10,162 bases of DNA from JAHJDR01 sp964609965 (GTDB lineage Bacteria; UBA10199; JADGCS01), in assembly GCA_964609965.1 (NCBI GenBank), contig CAZSTS010000035.1:1-10162 (forward strand), given 5' to 3'. The translations under genes and the position numbers were made by a program. Below the pieces are notes generated by a model. That model did no database searches, had not been told where the DNA came from, and was given only the letters and a program-made list of their open reading frames with translations. The number at the start of each line of letters is the position of its first letter. Position 1 is the stretch's first letter. Shown in pieces: positions 1-6,105 of the stretch.

Positions 1-1011
1 CCAGATCCAGAACCAGTTCCTGAGCCTGAACCAGATCCAGAACCAGTTCCTGAACCAGAGCCCGAGCCTGAACCAGTTCCTGAACCAGAGCCCGAGCCTG
101 AACCAGTTCCTGAACCAGAGCCAGAAGGTATCCCATATGGTTTTTGGGGATTGAATGGGTATCATACTGCAGAGGGTTTTCTAGATGTGCAAACAAGGTT
201 TGGTGCAAATGTCTTTGTTATAAGATCATCTGGCCCTTCTTGGACAGTAAGAACTTTCTTGCCTCTTATCAGGGATGCAGGAATGAAGGTCGTTTTACAA
301 ATGACCCCTTCTCCAAATTACTCAACAGATTTTGATAAAGAGACCTGGAAAGCCGAGCTTGATAACTGGATAGGTTCTGGTGTTGAAGAATTTATTGAAG
401 ATGGCACATTGATCGGCCACATAGTTCTAGATGATATTTATAACTTTGCTGGTCGAGATCCCTCAGCAGCAGATCTTGAAGATATAGCACGGCACAGTAA
501 AACATTGTTTCCTCATCTTATGACACTTGTTCGCGAACGCGCGAGCAATGTGCCCATCCCTTCTTCCGGCACTTATGAATATGTGGACGCGTTTATAAAT
601 CAATTCACAACTGTTAGAATTGATAATGGCGAAGTTTCTGATTTTGATGGAGATGGTGATGTTGATGTAAATGATTACGCTCAAGAAAATGCCGCTGCTG
701 CAGAAAACTTAGGTGTTGGTATTGTCATGGGGCTTAATATTTGTGATGGCGGTAATGGCGAAAGTGGACAAACAGGGTGGCGCTCAGCAACCCACAGAAC
801 ATTTTATGCCATGTCTGCTAATGAGATCTTAACCTATGGTGCAGCGCTTTTAGAAGTGCCAAATGTTTCAATGTTTCTTAATTGGGAATATGATGGTGTA
901 GAAAGATGGTATAGCGATGGGACGACAATAGGCAGTGTTTATTTCGATGAGAGTGATAAGCAAGAAGCTTTGTATGAACTAGGGCAAATCGCTGCAGAGT
1001 ATAGTTACTGA
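1..1011 (+). CDS. Partial secreted/surface protein: Pro-Glu linker plus barrel-like domain with Asp-rich calcium loop
   Basis: The reading frame is open at the left window edge and ends at TGA 1009-1011; 336 residues are visible and the true start is upstream. A TTG at 151 could be taken as a start, but the frame continues unbroken before it. Visible residues 1-42 are an almost pure Pro-Glu/Asp/Val linker. The rest (from GIPYGFWGLNGYH) alternates strands and helices, for example ANVFVIRSSGPSW, MKVVLQMTPS, IGHIVLDDIYNF and VGIVMGLNICDGG, as in a TIM-barrel glycosidase-like fold; I infer the fold from pattern only. At 640-675 lies DFDGDGDVDVND, an EF-hand/dockerin-type calcium loop inside the domain. 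A Pro-rich stalk before a folded domain suits an exported, cell-surface or extracellular protein, but any signal peptide is outside the window. The family is not recognised and no catalytic residues can be assigned safely. It converges with the lipoprotein gene downstream. Confidence 0.85.
   Translation, partial: PDPEPVPEPEPDPEPVPEPEPEPEPVPEPEPEPEPVPEPEPEGIPYGFWGLNGYHTAEGFLDVQTRFGANVFVIRSSGPSWTVRTFLPLIRDAGMKVVLQMTPSPNYSTDFDKETWKAELDNWIGSGVEEFIEDGTLIGHIVLDDIYNFAGRDPSAADLEDIARHSKTLFPHLMTLVRERASNVPIPSSGTYEYVDAFINQFTTVRIDNGEVSDFDGDGDVDVNDYAQENAAAAENLGVGIVMGLNICDGGNGESGQTGWRSATHRTFYAMSANEILTYGAALLEVPNVSMFLNWEYDGVERWYSDGTTIGSVYFDESDKQEALYELGQIAAEYSY
10..126 (+). repeat. In-frame 30-bp tandem repeat coding for a Pro-Glu linker
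   Basis: The unit begins GAACCAGTTCCT and recurs at 10, 40, 70 and 100, a 30-bp period coding for ten residues of the type EPVPEPEPEP. The units at 40 and 70 are identical over 30 bp. The unit at 10 carries Asp codons instead, and the last unit is partial. Such arrays change length by slippage, so the linker length probably varies between strains. The array continues to the left edge and may be longer. Confidence 0.9.
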
Positions 1012-1033
1012 CCATTTACAACTGTCGCTTGTC

Positions 1034-1053
1034 ATCCCTGTGAAGACAGGGAT
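1034..1053. repeat. Hairpin repeat ATCCCTGT-GAAG-ACAGGGAT
   Basis: A perfect 8-bp inverted repeat with a GAAG loop, starting 22 bp after the stop of the first gene and followed by CCAGTCTT. It resembles the dispersed intergenic hairpins with a 'TCATnCC...GGnATCCAGT' shape seen in many proteobacterial genomes. There is no T-run directly after the stem, so it is not a standard intrinsic terminator. Confidence 0.6.
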
Positions 1054-1146
1054 CCAGTCTTAAGAGGGTTTCTTTTTGTCTCCTCCTTTCAAACGGAAAA
1101 AAATGAAGGCAGGTATATCAAGTAGTGCCATTTTTGAAGGCCAGCT

Positions 1147-1179
1147 TCAGCCAGAGGCTGATCCGTCCTTCGGCGGACG
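1147..1179. repeat. Twin hairpins in spacer
   Basis: Two adjacent stem-loops: TCAGCC-AGA-GGCTGA (1147-1161) and CGTCC-TTCGGC-GGACG (1164-1179). They sit in the middle of the 345-bp spacer 1012-1356, which holds no gene. They look like intergenic REP-type repeats rather than a single regulatory element. Confidence 0.5.
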
Positions 1180-1284
1180 CTGGCGGACAAAAATGACGAC
1201 AGATATTTTCTAGTTGCTCCATTTTTTAATCGTTTTCAAGGAGGAGACAGGGTGTTTTTTTTATTGAGCAAATCTTACAAATCG

Positions 1285-1304
1285 TTGCGTCCTTTCGGAC
1301 GCAA
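1285..1304. repeat. Hairpin TTGCGTCC-TTTC-GGACGCAA
   Basis: A perfect 8-bp stem with a TTTC loop, 8 bp before the next hairpin at 1313. It has the same 8+4+8 build as the hairpins at 1034, 1313 and 2612, so this genome seems to carry a family of such elements. Confidence 0.55.
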
Positions 1305-1312
1305 GGGTAAAG

Positions 1313-1343
1313 CCTGAAACTTTAGTTTCAGGAGAATTTTTTT
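1313..1343 (+). terminator. Hairpin CCTGAAAC-TTTA-GTTTCAGG followed by T7
   Basis: A perfect 8-bp stem at 1313-1320/1325-1332, then AGAA and seven T (1337-1343). Reading on the plus strand this could end transcription of the upstream gene, about 300 bp away, before it runs into the convergent lipoprotein gene. The stem is only moderately GC-rich and four bases separate it from the T-run, so termination is plausible but not certain. The hairpin is also a sister of the one at 2612-2631. Confidence 0.45.
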
Positions 1344-1356
1344 ATTTAAGAAATAT

Positions 1357-2232
1357 CTACTCAAGAATCGCAGTGACCTCACTTGTCCCAGTGCAGCTAA
1401 GCGACCCATCTGTCCAGCTCCAGATCGAAGTTCCACTTGCTGAAGAGGAGGAGGCTAGTTTAACCACTGATGAGGTCACTGTTGTGGTGCCGCCATCTTC
1501 GGGGTAACTGCCATTGTAGTTAACAGCGTTAGCACACAATGTGCCTGTGAATTCCGTGCCGTCAATCGATGTCCCCGTGCCACTAATAACTGCAGTTATG
1601 TCTGTGCCAGATTGTGAGAAGGTCAGTGTATAGGTAAGAATATCTCCATCGCAATAAGAGGTCGATGACGAGGCTGTTTCAGTAATATACCAACTTGTAT
1701 CATCAATATTAACAGAAGACGAAGCGCAAGTCCCAGCCACTCCACTACTGAGAACTGTTGTGCTTAGATCTTCACTTTCTTCACAAGATGATGAGTCAAA
1801 GTAAGTGATTGCGATTTGTGAACTCGCACTGGCAGTCAAAAAAGTAGAAAAATACCCATTTGTGTCAGAAAGGGTTCGACACTTGTTGTCGGTGGTTAAT
1901 GTAGGGCAAACAGTCACTGTGGTTGGACATACGCTGCTAAATAAAACTGCCTGATTTGGAAGAATTAAAGAGGTCGAAGCATCAGTAACTTGCATGATCA
2001 CATCGGAACTTGCAGGCACAGAATCTTCTCCCCCGGTAATGACAACGTAGCCATTTGAATCTGGTGCTGTGATGGCAATGGAATCGACTGAGGGCAGTGG
2101 CAAAGAAGCAGAAGGGGCTTCGGTATTTGTAGTGCTACATGAGGACAGAAATGTCATAGCTATGATAAATACAAAGAGGCTCATGTGAGAAATGCGAATT
2201 CCTGAAATAACTTTTAAATAACTTATTTTCAT
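1357..2232 (-). CDS. Ser/Thr-rich outer-membrane-type lipoprotein with Ig-like regions, unknown function
   Basis: 291 residues. I start at ATG 2232-2230 because AAGGAG (2240-2245 on the complementary strand) lies seven bases before it; a TTG two codons upstream lacks this spacing. Residues 17-32 give a hydrophobic stretch ending in the lipobox LSSC, so Cys32 should be lipidated; Ser at +2 favours the outer membrane under the enterobacterial rule. A Ser/Thr/Pro linker follows. Residues about 45-155 (DSIAITAPDSNGYVVITGG onward, with DTNGYFSTFLTA) look like a bacterial Ig-like domain. Residues about 180-291 (SWYITETASSS, DILTYTLTFSQSG, SIWSWTDGSLSCTGTSEV) look like a small beta-sandwich or barrel. 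Cysteines are frequent in the exported part and may form disulfides. It stands alone with its own likely promoter. Lipoprotein call is firm; function unknown. Confidence 0.85.
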   Translation of the reverse strand: MKISYLKVISGIRISHMSLFVFIIAMTFLSSCSTTNTEAPSASLPLPSVDSIAITAPDSNGYVVITGGEDSVPASSDVIMQVTDASTSLILPNQAVLFSSVCPTTVTVCPTLTTDNKCRTLSDTNGYFSTFLTASASSQIAITYFDSSSCEESEDLSTTVLSSGVAGTCASSSVNIDDTSWYITETASSSTSYCDGDILTYTLTFSQSGTDITAVISGTGTSIDGTEFTGTLCANAVNYNGSYPEDGGTTTVTSSVVKLASSSSASGTSIWSWTDGSLSCTGTSEVTAILE

Positions 2233-2253
2233 AATCAATCTCCTTTATATGTC

Positions 2254-2282
2254 TTTATGATTTATTGTAGCCCAGTCGTCAA
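2254..2282 (-). promoter_or_regulatory. Possible sigma70-type promoter of the lipoprotein gene
   Basis: On the minus strand TTGACG (2277-2282) is followed after 17 bases by CATAAA (2254-2259), about 20 bases upstream of the start codon. The -35 box fits well; the -10 box matches the consensus at four of six positions. Spacing is ideal, but this is by eye only. Confidence 0.4.
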
Positions 2283-2341
2283 TGAATTGTGTGATGTTTT
2301 AGGAGAGGGCTTAGGACAAGGCAGGGATGCGGTCTTGAGTT

Positions 2342-2407
2342 GCCCTGAAAGGGCGCAATAATTTAGCCCAGGGTAAGGCCCGTTTTTAGACGGGGTGCCA
2401 CCCTGGG
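2342..2407 (+). repeat. Structured intergenic repeat, copy 1
   Basis: Order: GCCC-TGAAA-GGGC hairpin (2342-2354), the tag AATAATTTAGCCC, then a two-part stem CCCAGGGT (2367-2374) with ACCCTGGG (2400-2407) enclosing CCCGT (2379-2383) with ACGGG (2390-2394). It lies in the 529-bp gene-free spacer 2233-2761. Repeats with this 'CCCTGAAAGGG...AGCCCAGGG' look are scattered between genes in several environmental phyla, as I recall; no function is assigned. Confidence 0.6.
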
Positions 2408-2431
2408 TCTCATAAATAAAAAAACAACCCT

Positions 2432-2446
2432 AACCCTGACGGGGTT
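2432..2446. repeat. Small hairpin AACCC-TGACG-GGGTT
   Basis: A five-bp stem between the two inverted repeat copies, similar in sequence to AACCCC-GTA-GGGGTT at 2584-2598. Probably another piece of the same repeat family. Confidence 0.4.
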
Positions 2447-2530
2447 AAATAATTACCTGTGAGATGTTTGATTATGTATCCCTTTCAGGGAATGAATTGA
2501 ATTGGTAATGGAAATTGATTTATTTTTTTT

Positions 2531-2598
2531 ACCCAGGGTAGAAAAACCCTTTCAGGCTTTTTCAACCCCGGGCTAATTTATGCAACCCCGTAGGGGTT
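2531..2598 (-). repeat. Structured intergenic repeat, copy 2 (inverted)
   Basis: Read on the minus strand the order is AACCCC-TAC-GGGGTT hairpin, the tag CATAAATTAGCCCGGGG, then CCTGAAAGGG and ACCCTGGGT. This is the same order of parts as copy 1 at 2342-2407, in opposite orientation, with a different middle. The two copies could pair over short stretches in DNA or RNA. Confidence 0.5.
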
Positions 2599-2611
2599 TA
2601 AGGCATGTAGT

Positions 2612-2631
2612 CCGGAGACTTTAGTCTCCGG
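2612..2631. repeat. Hairpin CCGGAGAC-TTTA-GTCTCCGG
   Basis: A perfect 8-bp stem with the TTTA loop found also in the hairpin at 1313-1332. The two stems differ at two positions, and both changes are matched on the other arm (T-A to G-C, A-T to G-C). No T-run follows on either strand, so it is not a simple terminator for the gene at 2762-4732. Confidence 0.6.
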
Positions 2632-2761
2632 AAGATATTTATGATCAAGATATTGGGCTTTTGGTGTCGGGGTGTTTTCCTTTAAAGAAAGCTTTTGCGG
2701 TCAAAGTGTGTGTACCTTTTTCGGCGAAAGTAGGGACGCACCTTATGATAAAAATAGAGGC

Positions 2762-4732
2762 TCACCTTATGAAGACTTCATCCTCCACAAAATTCAGATC
2801 ATAAATGTACCATCGACCATCTGTGAGTGTGACTTTGAGTTGGCGTGGACCACGTGGAAATTGTTTTTCTGGATATCGGCTTGAATTCTGATTTGGCATC
2901 AAAGTTAATTGACCATCTATTTCATTTTCGGAATAATGAATCCTTGGAGTTGTCAGATCCTCAATGTCTTCAATATCATCGACGCGCACATTTTTCGGCA
3001 AAGGCAGATTATCGATACTGTAAAACGCTGATTGATTACACAATTCATAGGTTTTTGAAATCGTGTAAGGCTCATCACGCGTGAACGTGATATCATATGA
3101 CTGAACAAGTATTTCACCTAACCCCACTCGCTCATAAACATCGAGCTCAAGAAAGGCTTCATCGAGAACATCTTTTGGTTTTAGAACACCATGTGTATCC
3201 ACAAATAATTGAAGACCAGAACCCCCGTCCGTATTTTCCACTTTGCCTGTCCAATTACTAAATACTCGATTTGTGCTTCTGTCCTTTAATATAATTTCTC
3301 TTTGTGGCACATTACCTTGCCATGCCAATGGTAAAATACTTGCATTCATTGCTGTGGCTGTCCAATCAGCCTCAATATTTACTACGAGGTCTTGAATCTC
3401 AACTTCTGGTTCTACCACTTCAAATGTAATGTGATATTCCTGAACAAGCTGTTCGCCTGATCCTGTTTGTTCGTAAACAAAAAATGAGTGATTCGGGTCC
3501 GCGGCAACATCCTGCTGCCGAAGGCCTCCTGCCGTGTCCAAATTTAGCATATAGCCCATGATTCCTCCGCCCAACGGAGTCACTGTTCCTGTCCAGCCGG
3601 TGAGAGGATCGTTAAAAGCATTCCTAAAAATCAAATTCCCTGTGGGCACATCGCCGTTCCACTTAAACACCCATCGACCATGATTTTCTCGATACTCAGT
3701 TGAGGTTATTAAAATTTTTCTTTGAACATTATTTCTTATAACCGCTGCTTCGGATCGCTGTGGTAACGTAAAAACTGATTTAAGCGACTCACTTTGCCAC
3801 TCATATCGCATGGTTATTTGATACTGCCCGCTTGTCCCTTCAGGTAATGGAAGGGGAACGACCTGTCTCTCACTCTCAATAGTAACTGTTTTGAGAAGAA
3901 AGCCATCAGCACCCAAAATCTCTATTCTTGAACCCACTTGGGCAGTAAGAATCCAGAGATCAATCTCTCCTTCTGCCTCCCAGCGATCAGCAACAGGTAA
4001 AAAACTAACATCACCAATGTTTGGTTGCGGCTGCTCATCCTCTGGTTCTGGCACAGGCAGTGCATTTGGTAATACATCCAATTCTATCCCCGGATTTGAC
4101 CCAGCAACAACAATTCCCTTCATCACATGCTTGCAGTACACATTGTAGAAATTAAAAACATCGATGCCAAGTTTTTCTTTTGCTTTTACAGGATCAAATT
4201 CATTGCCCGTCTGAAATTGAGGGGCAGTTTCAATCCATTGAACGAATGGTGTAACTTCTGAGGCCGTGTTGGTGACAGAAACAAGAAGTATTTCTCCTGC
4301 ATATTCACCCGATGTACTAAAACCAGCTGATGTGTGGTCTATATCTCCTTCTGTAAGCACTCTTTTCATAGAAGTCTCTTGCCCACCCTTTACTCTAAGC
4401 TCGAAATACAAGAATCCATCTCCTCCGGATACACCCAACGCTTCAAGCGTTTCCCTTAAAAGCAAAATGTCATTTTGTGAATCAGGCTCATAGTTGTCAT
4501 TGTTTCGAATGTAATCATCGATTGCAGCATGAAATTTCCGAAACGCACGCATAGCACCAGGTTTATCCAACATGCGTTGACTCAAATCGATTGTGCATTC
4601 GTATTGATCACCTATCTGCGTTTCTGTTTTTTCGAAGAAACCCAGTTCCCGCGTATCAAACTTTTCCTCAAAAGTCCTTGCAGCTCCAGGACCAACTGTG
4701 ATTACAAGTGTATTTTCTGGAATGGTTGTCAT
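2762..4732 (-). CDS. Unrecognised 656-residue protein with two tandem beta-rich repeats and no signal peptide
   Basis: Starts at ATG 4732-4730, with AAGGA (4740-4744 on the complementary strand) seven bases upstream and 17 bp after the preceding gene, so the two are very likely co-transcribed. The N-terminus (MTTIPENTLVITVGPGAAR) is not a signal peptide. Residues 1-220 form a mixed helix/strand domain I cannot place. A Pro-Glu linker follows at 226-237 (PVPEPEDEQPQP). Residues about 240-325 look beta-rich (IEILGADGFLLKTVTI). Residues about 337-440 and 447-552 are diverged copies of one domain, sharing W-x-G-x-VP, then WTG-x-V, a (V/L)DT-x-G-x-L box followed by DV, VYE-x-x-G-x-GE, and finally LVQ-x-Y-x-ITF. 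A short C-terminal domain (DGQLTLMPN, DGRWYIYDLNF) closes it. No catalytic motif seen. It may be a cytoplasmic scaffold or be exported by a non-Sec route; both are inference. Confidence 0.85.
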   Translation of the reverse strand: MTTIPENTLVITVGPGAARTFEEKFDTRELGFFEKTETQIGDQYECTIDLSQRMLDKPGAMRAFRKFHAAIDDYIRNNDNYEPDSQNDILLLRETLEALGVSGGDGFLYFELRVKGGQETSMKRVLTEGDIDHTSAGFSTSGEYAGEILLVSVTNTASEVTPFVQWIETAPQFQTGNEFDPVKAKEKLGIDVFNFYNVYCKHVMKGIVVAGSNPGIELDVLPNALPVPEPEDEQPQPNIGDVSFLPVADRWEAEGEIDLWILTAQVGSRIEILGADGFLLKTVTIESERQVVPLPLPEGTSGQYQITMRYEWQSESLKSVFTLPQRSEAAVIRNNVQRKILITSTEYRENHGRWVFKWNGDVPTGNLIFRNAFNDPLTGWTGTVTPLGGGIMGYMLNLDTAGGLRQQDVAADPNHSFFVYEQTGSGEQLVQEYHITFEVVEPEVEIQDLVVNIEADWTATAMNASILPLAWQGNVPQREIILKDRSTNRVFSNWTGKVENTDGGSGLQLFVDTHGVLKPKDVLDEAFLELDVYERVGLGEILVQSYDITFTRDEPYTISKTYELCNQSAFYSIDNLPLPKNVRVDDIEDIEDLTTPRIHYSENEIDGQLTLMPNQNSSRYPEKQFPRGPRQLKVTLTDGRWYIYDLNFVEDEVFIR

Positions 4733-4749
4733 AATCTATTCCTTACAAA

Positions 4750-5280
4750 TTAATCTCCCATGTCAAAGTCTGGTGATAAACTACTTCCCCCCAGCTCTAT
4801 CCTTGATCCAAGTTCAAACGAAAGTTTAGCAGACAGAATGGTTACACCCTTGGCAACTAATAAATCACCACCAAGAAAAAGTCTGTCATTCAGCTTTTTA
4901 TCAAGCCTAACTTCTCCAGCAAAACGATTTTGTCCGTGGGCCCTCAAATAACCAGCATCAACTCCAAAGCGTATATCAAAAGGTCTTGCAGACCATCCCA
5001 CCATTACGCGCGCAGGAATGGCAAAATCAATATCCGACTCCTCGGTTGTTGTTTCAGGCAAACAATTTGGATCAATGATTTCTGGAGGACACTCTTGCTC
5101 TATGGTCACATCCTGAAGCGCACCTACCCCACCAGGTGTTGCTCCCACCGTAAGATGTATGTTGGCCCAGTCATTTAAATCAAGACCAGGTGTGAATGAA
5201 AGGTCAACGCCTCCACCATTAAAATCAGCTTGATGAGTATAACTAGCTCCTACTCCGCCTTGTAGATAAAGTTCAGACAT
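4750..5280 (-). CDS. Small beta-barrel-like protein, paralogue of 5473-6012, no signal peptide
   Basis: 176 residues; ATG 5280-5278 with AGGAG (5287-5291) six bases upstream. The sequence alternates polar and hydrophobic residues with tight turns (FDIRFGVDAGYLRAHG, FAGEVRLDKKLNDRLFLGGDLLV, ILSAKLSFELG), the pattern of outer-membrane barrel strands, yet it begins MSELYLQGGVGASY with no signal peptide. A Cys-containing insertion QECPPEIIDPNC occupies residues 62-73; the same twelve residues occur at 65-76 of the neighbouring 5473-6012 product. It is first in a two-gene operon with the 656-residue protein. The 113-bp leader 5298-5410 directly precedes it. Function unknown. A barrel that has lost its signal, or a soluble beta-structure, are the main options. 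Confidence 0.85.
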   Translation of the reverse strand: MSELYLQGGVGASYTHQADFNGGGVDLSFTPGLDLNDWANIHLTVGATPGGVGALQDVTIEQECPPEIIDPNCLPETTTEESDIDFAIPARVMVGWSARPFDIRFGVDAGYLRAHGQNRFAGEVRLDKKLNDRLFLGGDLLVAKGVTILSAKLSFELGSRIELGGSSLSPDFDMGD

Positions 5281-5297
5281 AAAATTCTCCTATTCCC

Positions 5298-5410
5298 AAG
5301 TCAGTCAGATGACACTTAGTTTCATCAACTTACCTTTAGGTTATGTTTTAGTATCGGATTTTTCTTTAAAAGGGTGCTTAAATATGAAAAAAACGGACAC
5401 AAATGTGTCC
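5298..5410 (-). promoter_or_regulatory. Conserved 113-bp leader block, copy A (upstream of 5280-2762 operon)
   Basis: Read on the minus strand: palindrome GGACACATTTGTGTCC (5410-5395), a 14-base T-rich stretch, TTAAGCACCCTTTT, CCGATAC, then GAAACTAAG and GTCATCTGAC, ending 17 bp before the start codon. By hand alignment about 70 of 84 positions from TTAAGCACCC onward match copy B at 6106-6218, without gaps. The stem TGATG...TGTCA around loop AAACTAAG is kept as wobble pairs where copy B has Watson-Crick pairs. It probably holds the promoter, and possibly an operator or structured 5' leader, of the operon. CCGATAC recalls the -10 of flagellar-type sigma promoters, but no matching -35 lies at the right distance. 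Confidence 0.7.
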
Positions 5411-5411
5411 G
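5387..5411 (-). terminator. Likely intrinsic terminator of the 5473-6012 gene
   Basis: On the minus strand CGGACAC-ATTT-GTGTCCG (5411-5394) is followed at once by seven T (5393-5387), about 60 bases after the stop codon of the upstream gene. Stem, tetraloop and T-run make a good Rho-independent terminator. The same palindrome also begins leader copy A, so it may double as a protein-binding site. Confidence 0.65.
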
Positions 5412-5472
5412 GGGAGAAGGGCAGTCCCATGATTTTTTTGTATCTTAAGGATTATTTTTCTTACTGCTCTGA

Positions 5473-6012
5473 TTACTCTTCCGCAAAGATATATGGTATG
5501 CTTTCAAGCTTTAAAGCAAAATGTATACTGAAATTTCCTTGATCCTTGAGAAACTGAATCGAAACAGCAGTTTTTTTACCTATCCCAAGGCTAACATCAG
5601 CACCGTAAAGAAGACTGGACTCATCTTTATTAAAGCGTCCTCCTACAACACCTCCCAAATCAAGAGAAACAGAAGAATCCTCGATCAACCAATCCGATAC
5701 AGGGAGTTGGAGCGCAACACTGGGCTGATAATAGAGCTGTCGCACCCGGCCTTCTTCAAAGGAACTCATCCCGGCATAGGGCTTGCAATTTGGATCGATA
5801 ATCTCGGGAGGGCATTCCTGCTGATTAGCTACTGTTTCTGAATATCGAAAAGTATAGAATCCCAGCGGATTGAGATCGAACCTTGGCCCTGTTTTATGAG
5901 TTCTTATACCCAAACCCAATGATCCTTGCATGGCAGGATGCAAACTGTATTGACTATCCCACTCAATGCCTCCACCAAATTGACCAATACCTTGAAACTC
6001 AACAGCGCACAT
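5473..6012 (-). CDS. Small beta-barrel-like protein, paralogue of 4750-5280, no signal peptide
   Basis: 179 residues from ATG 6012-6010. I prefer this start over a GTG at 6054 because AAGGGAG (6019-6025) lies six bases before it, and because its N-terminus (MCAVEFQGIGQFGGG) then lines up with MSELYLQGGVGASY of the neighbour. QECPPEIIDPNC is at residues 65-76, almost the same position as in the neighbour (62-73). Barrel-like alternation is seen in YQPSVALQLPVSD, SSVSLDLGGVVGG, LYGADVSLGIGKKTAVSIQFL and FSIHFALKLES. No signal peptide. The gene sits between the two inverted 113-bp leaders, diverges from the MopE-like gene, and has its own terminator at 5387-5411, so it is probably a single-gene unit. 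Function unknown. Confidence 0.8.
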   Translation of the reverse strand: MCAVEFQGIGQFGGGIEWDSQYSLHPAMQGSLGLGIRTHKTGPRFDLNPLGFYTFRYSETVANQQECPPEIIDPNCKPYAGMSSFEEGRVRQLYYQPSVALQLPVSDWLIEDSSVSLDLGGVVGGRFNKDESSLLYGADVSLGIGKKTAVSIQFLKDQGNFSIHFALKLESIPYIFAEE

Positions 6013-6105
6013 ACACATCTCCCTTGTTTGGTTATTCACAGTATCGGTGGACACATTGATAAGTTGTGTATTTTGCCCCCATTTTTTTCATGATTTTATA
6101 AATAT

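Noticed and set aside
2672..2884. Small plus-strand gene running into the end of the 656-residue gene
   Set aside because: No ribosome site, low-quality sequence, and it overlaps the end of the real gene antisense.
3891..4753. Plus-strand open frames opposite the 656-residue gene
   Set aside because: They lack ribosome sites and overlap a long, coherent minus-strand gene with clear protein repeats.
6013..6054. Longer N-terminus for the 5473-6012 gene from GTG 6054
   Set aside because: AAGGGAG is well spaced for ATG 6012, and that start aligns the N-terminus with its paralogue.
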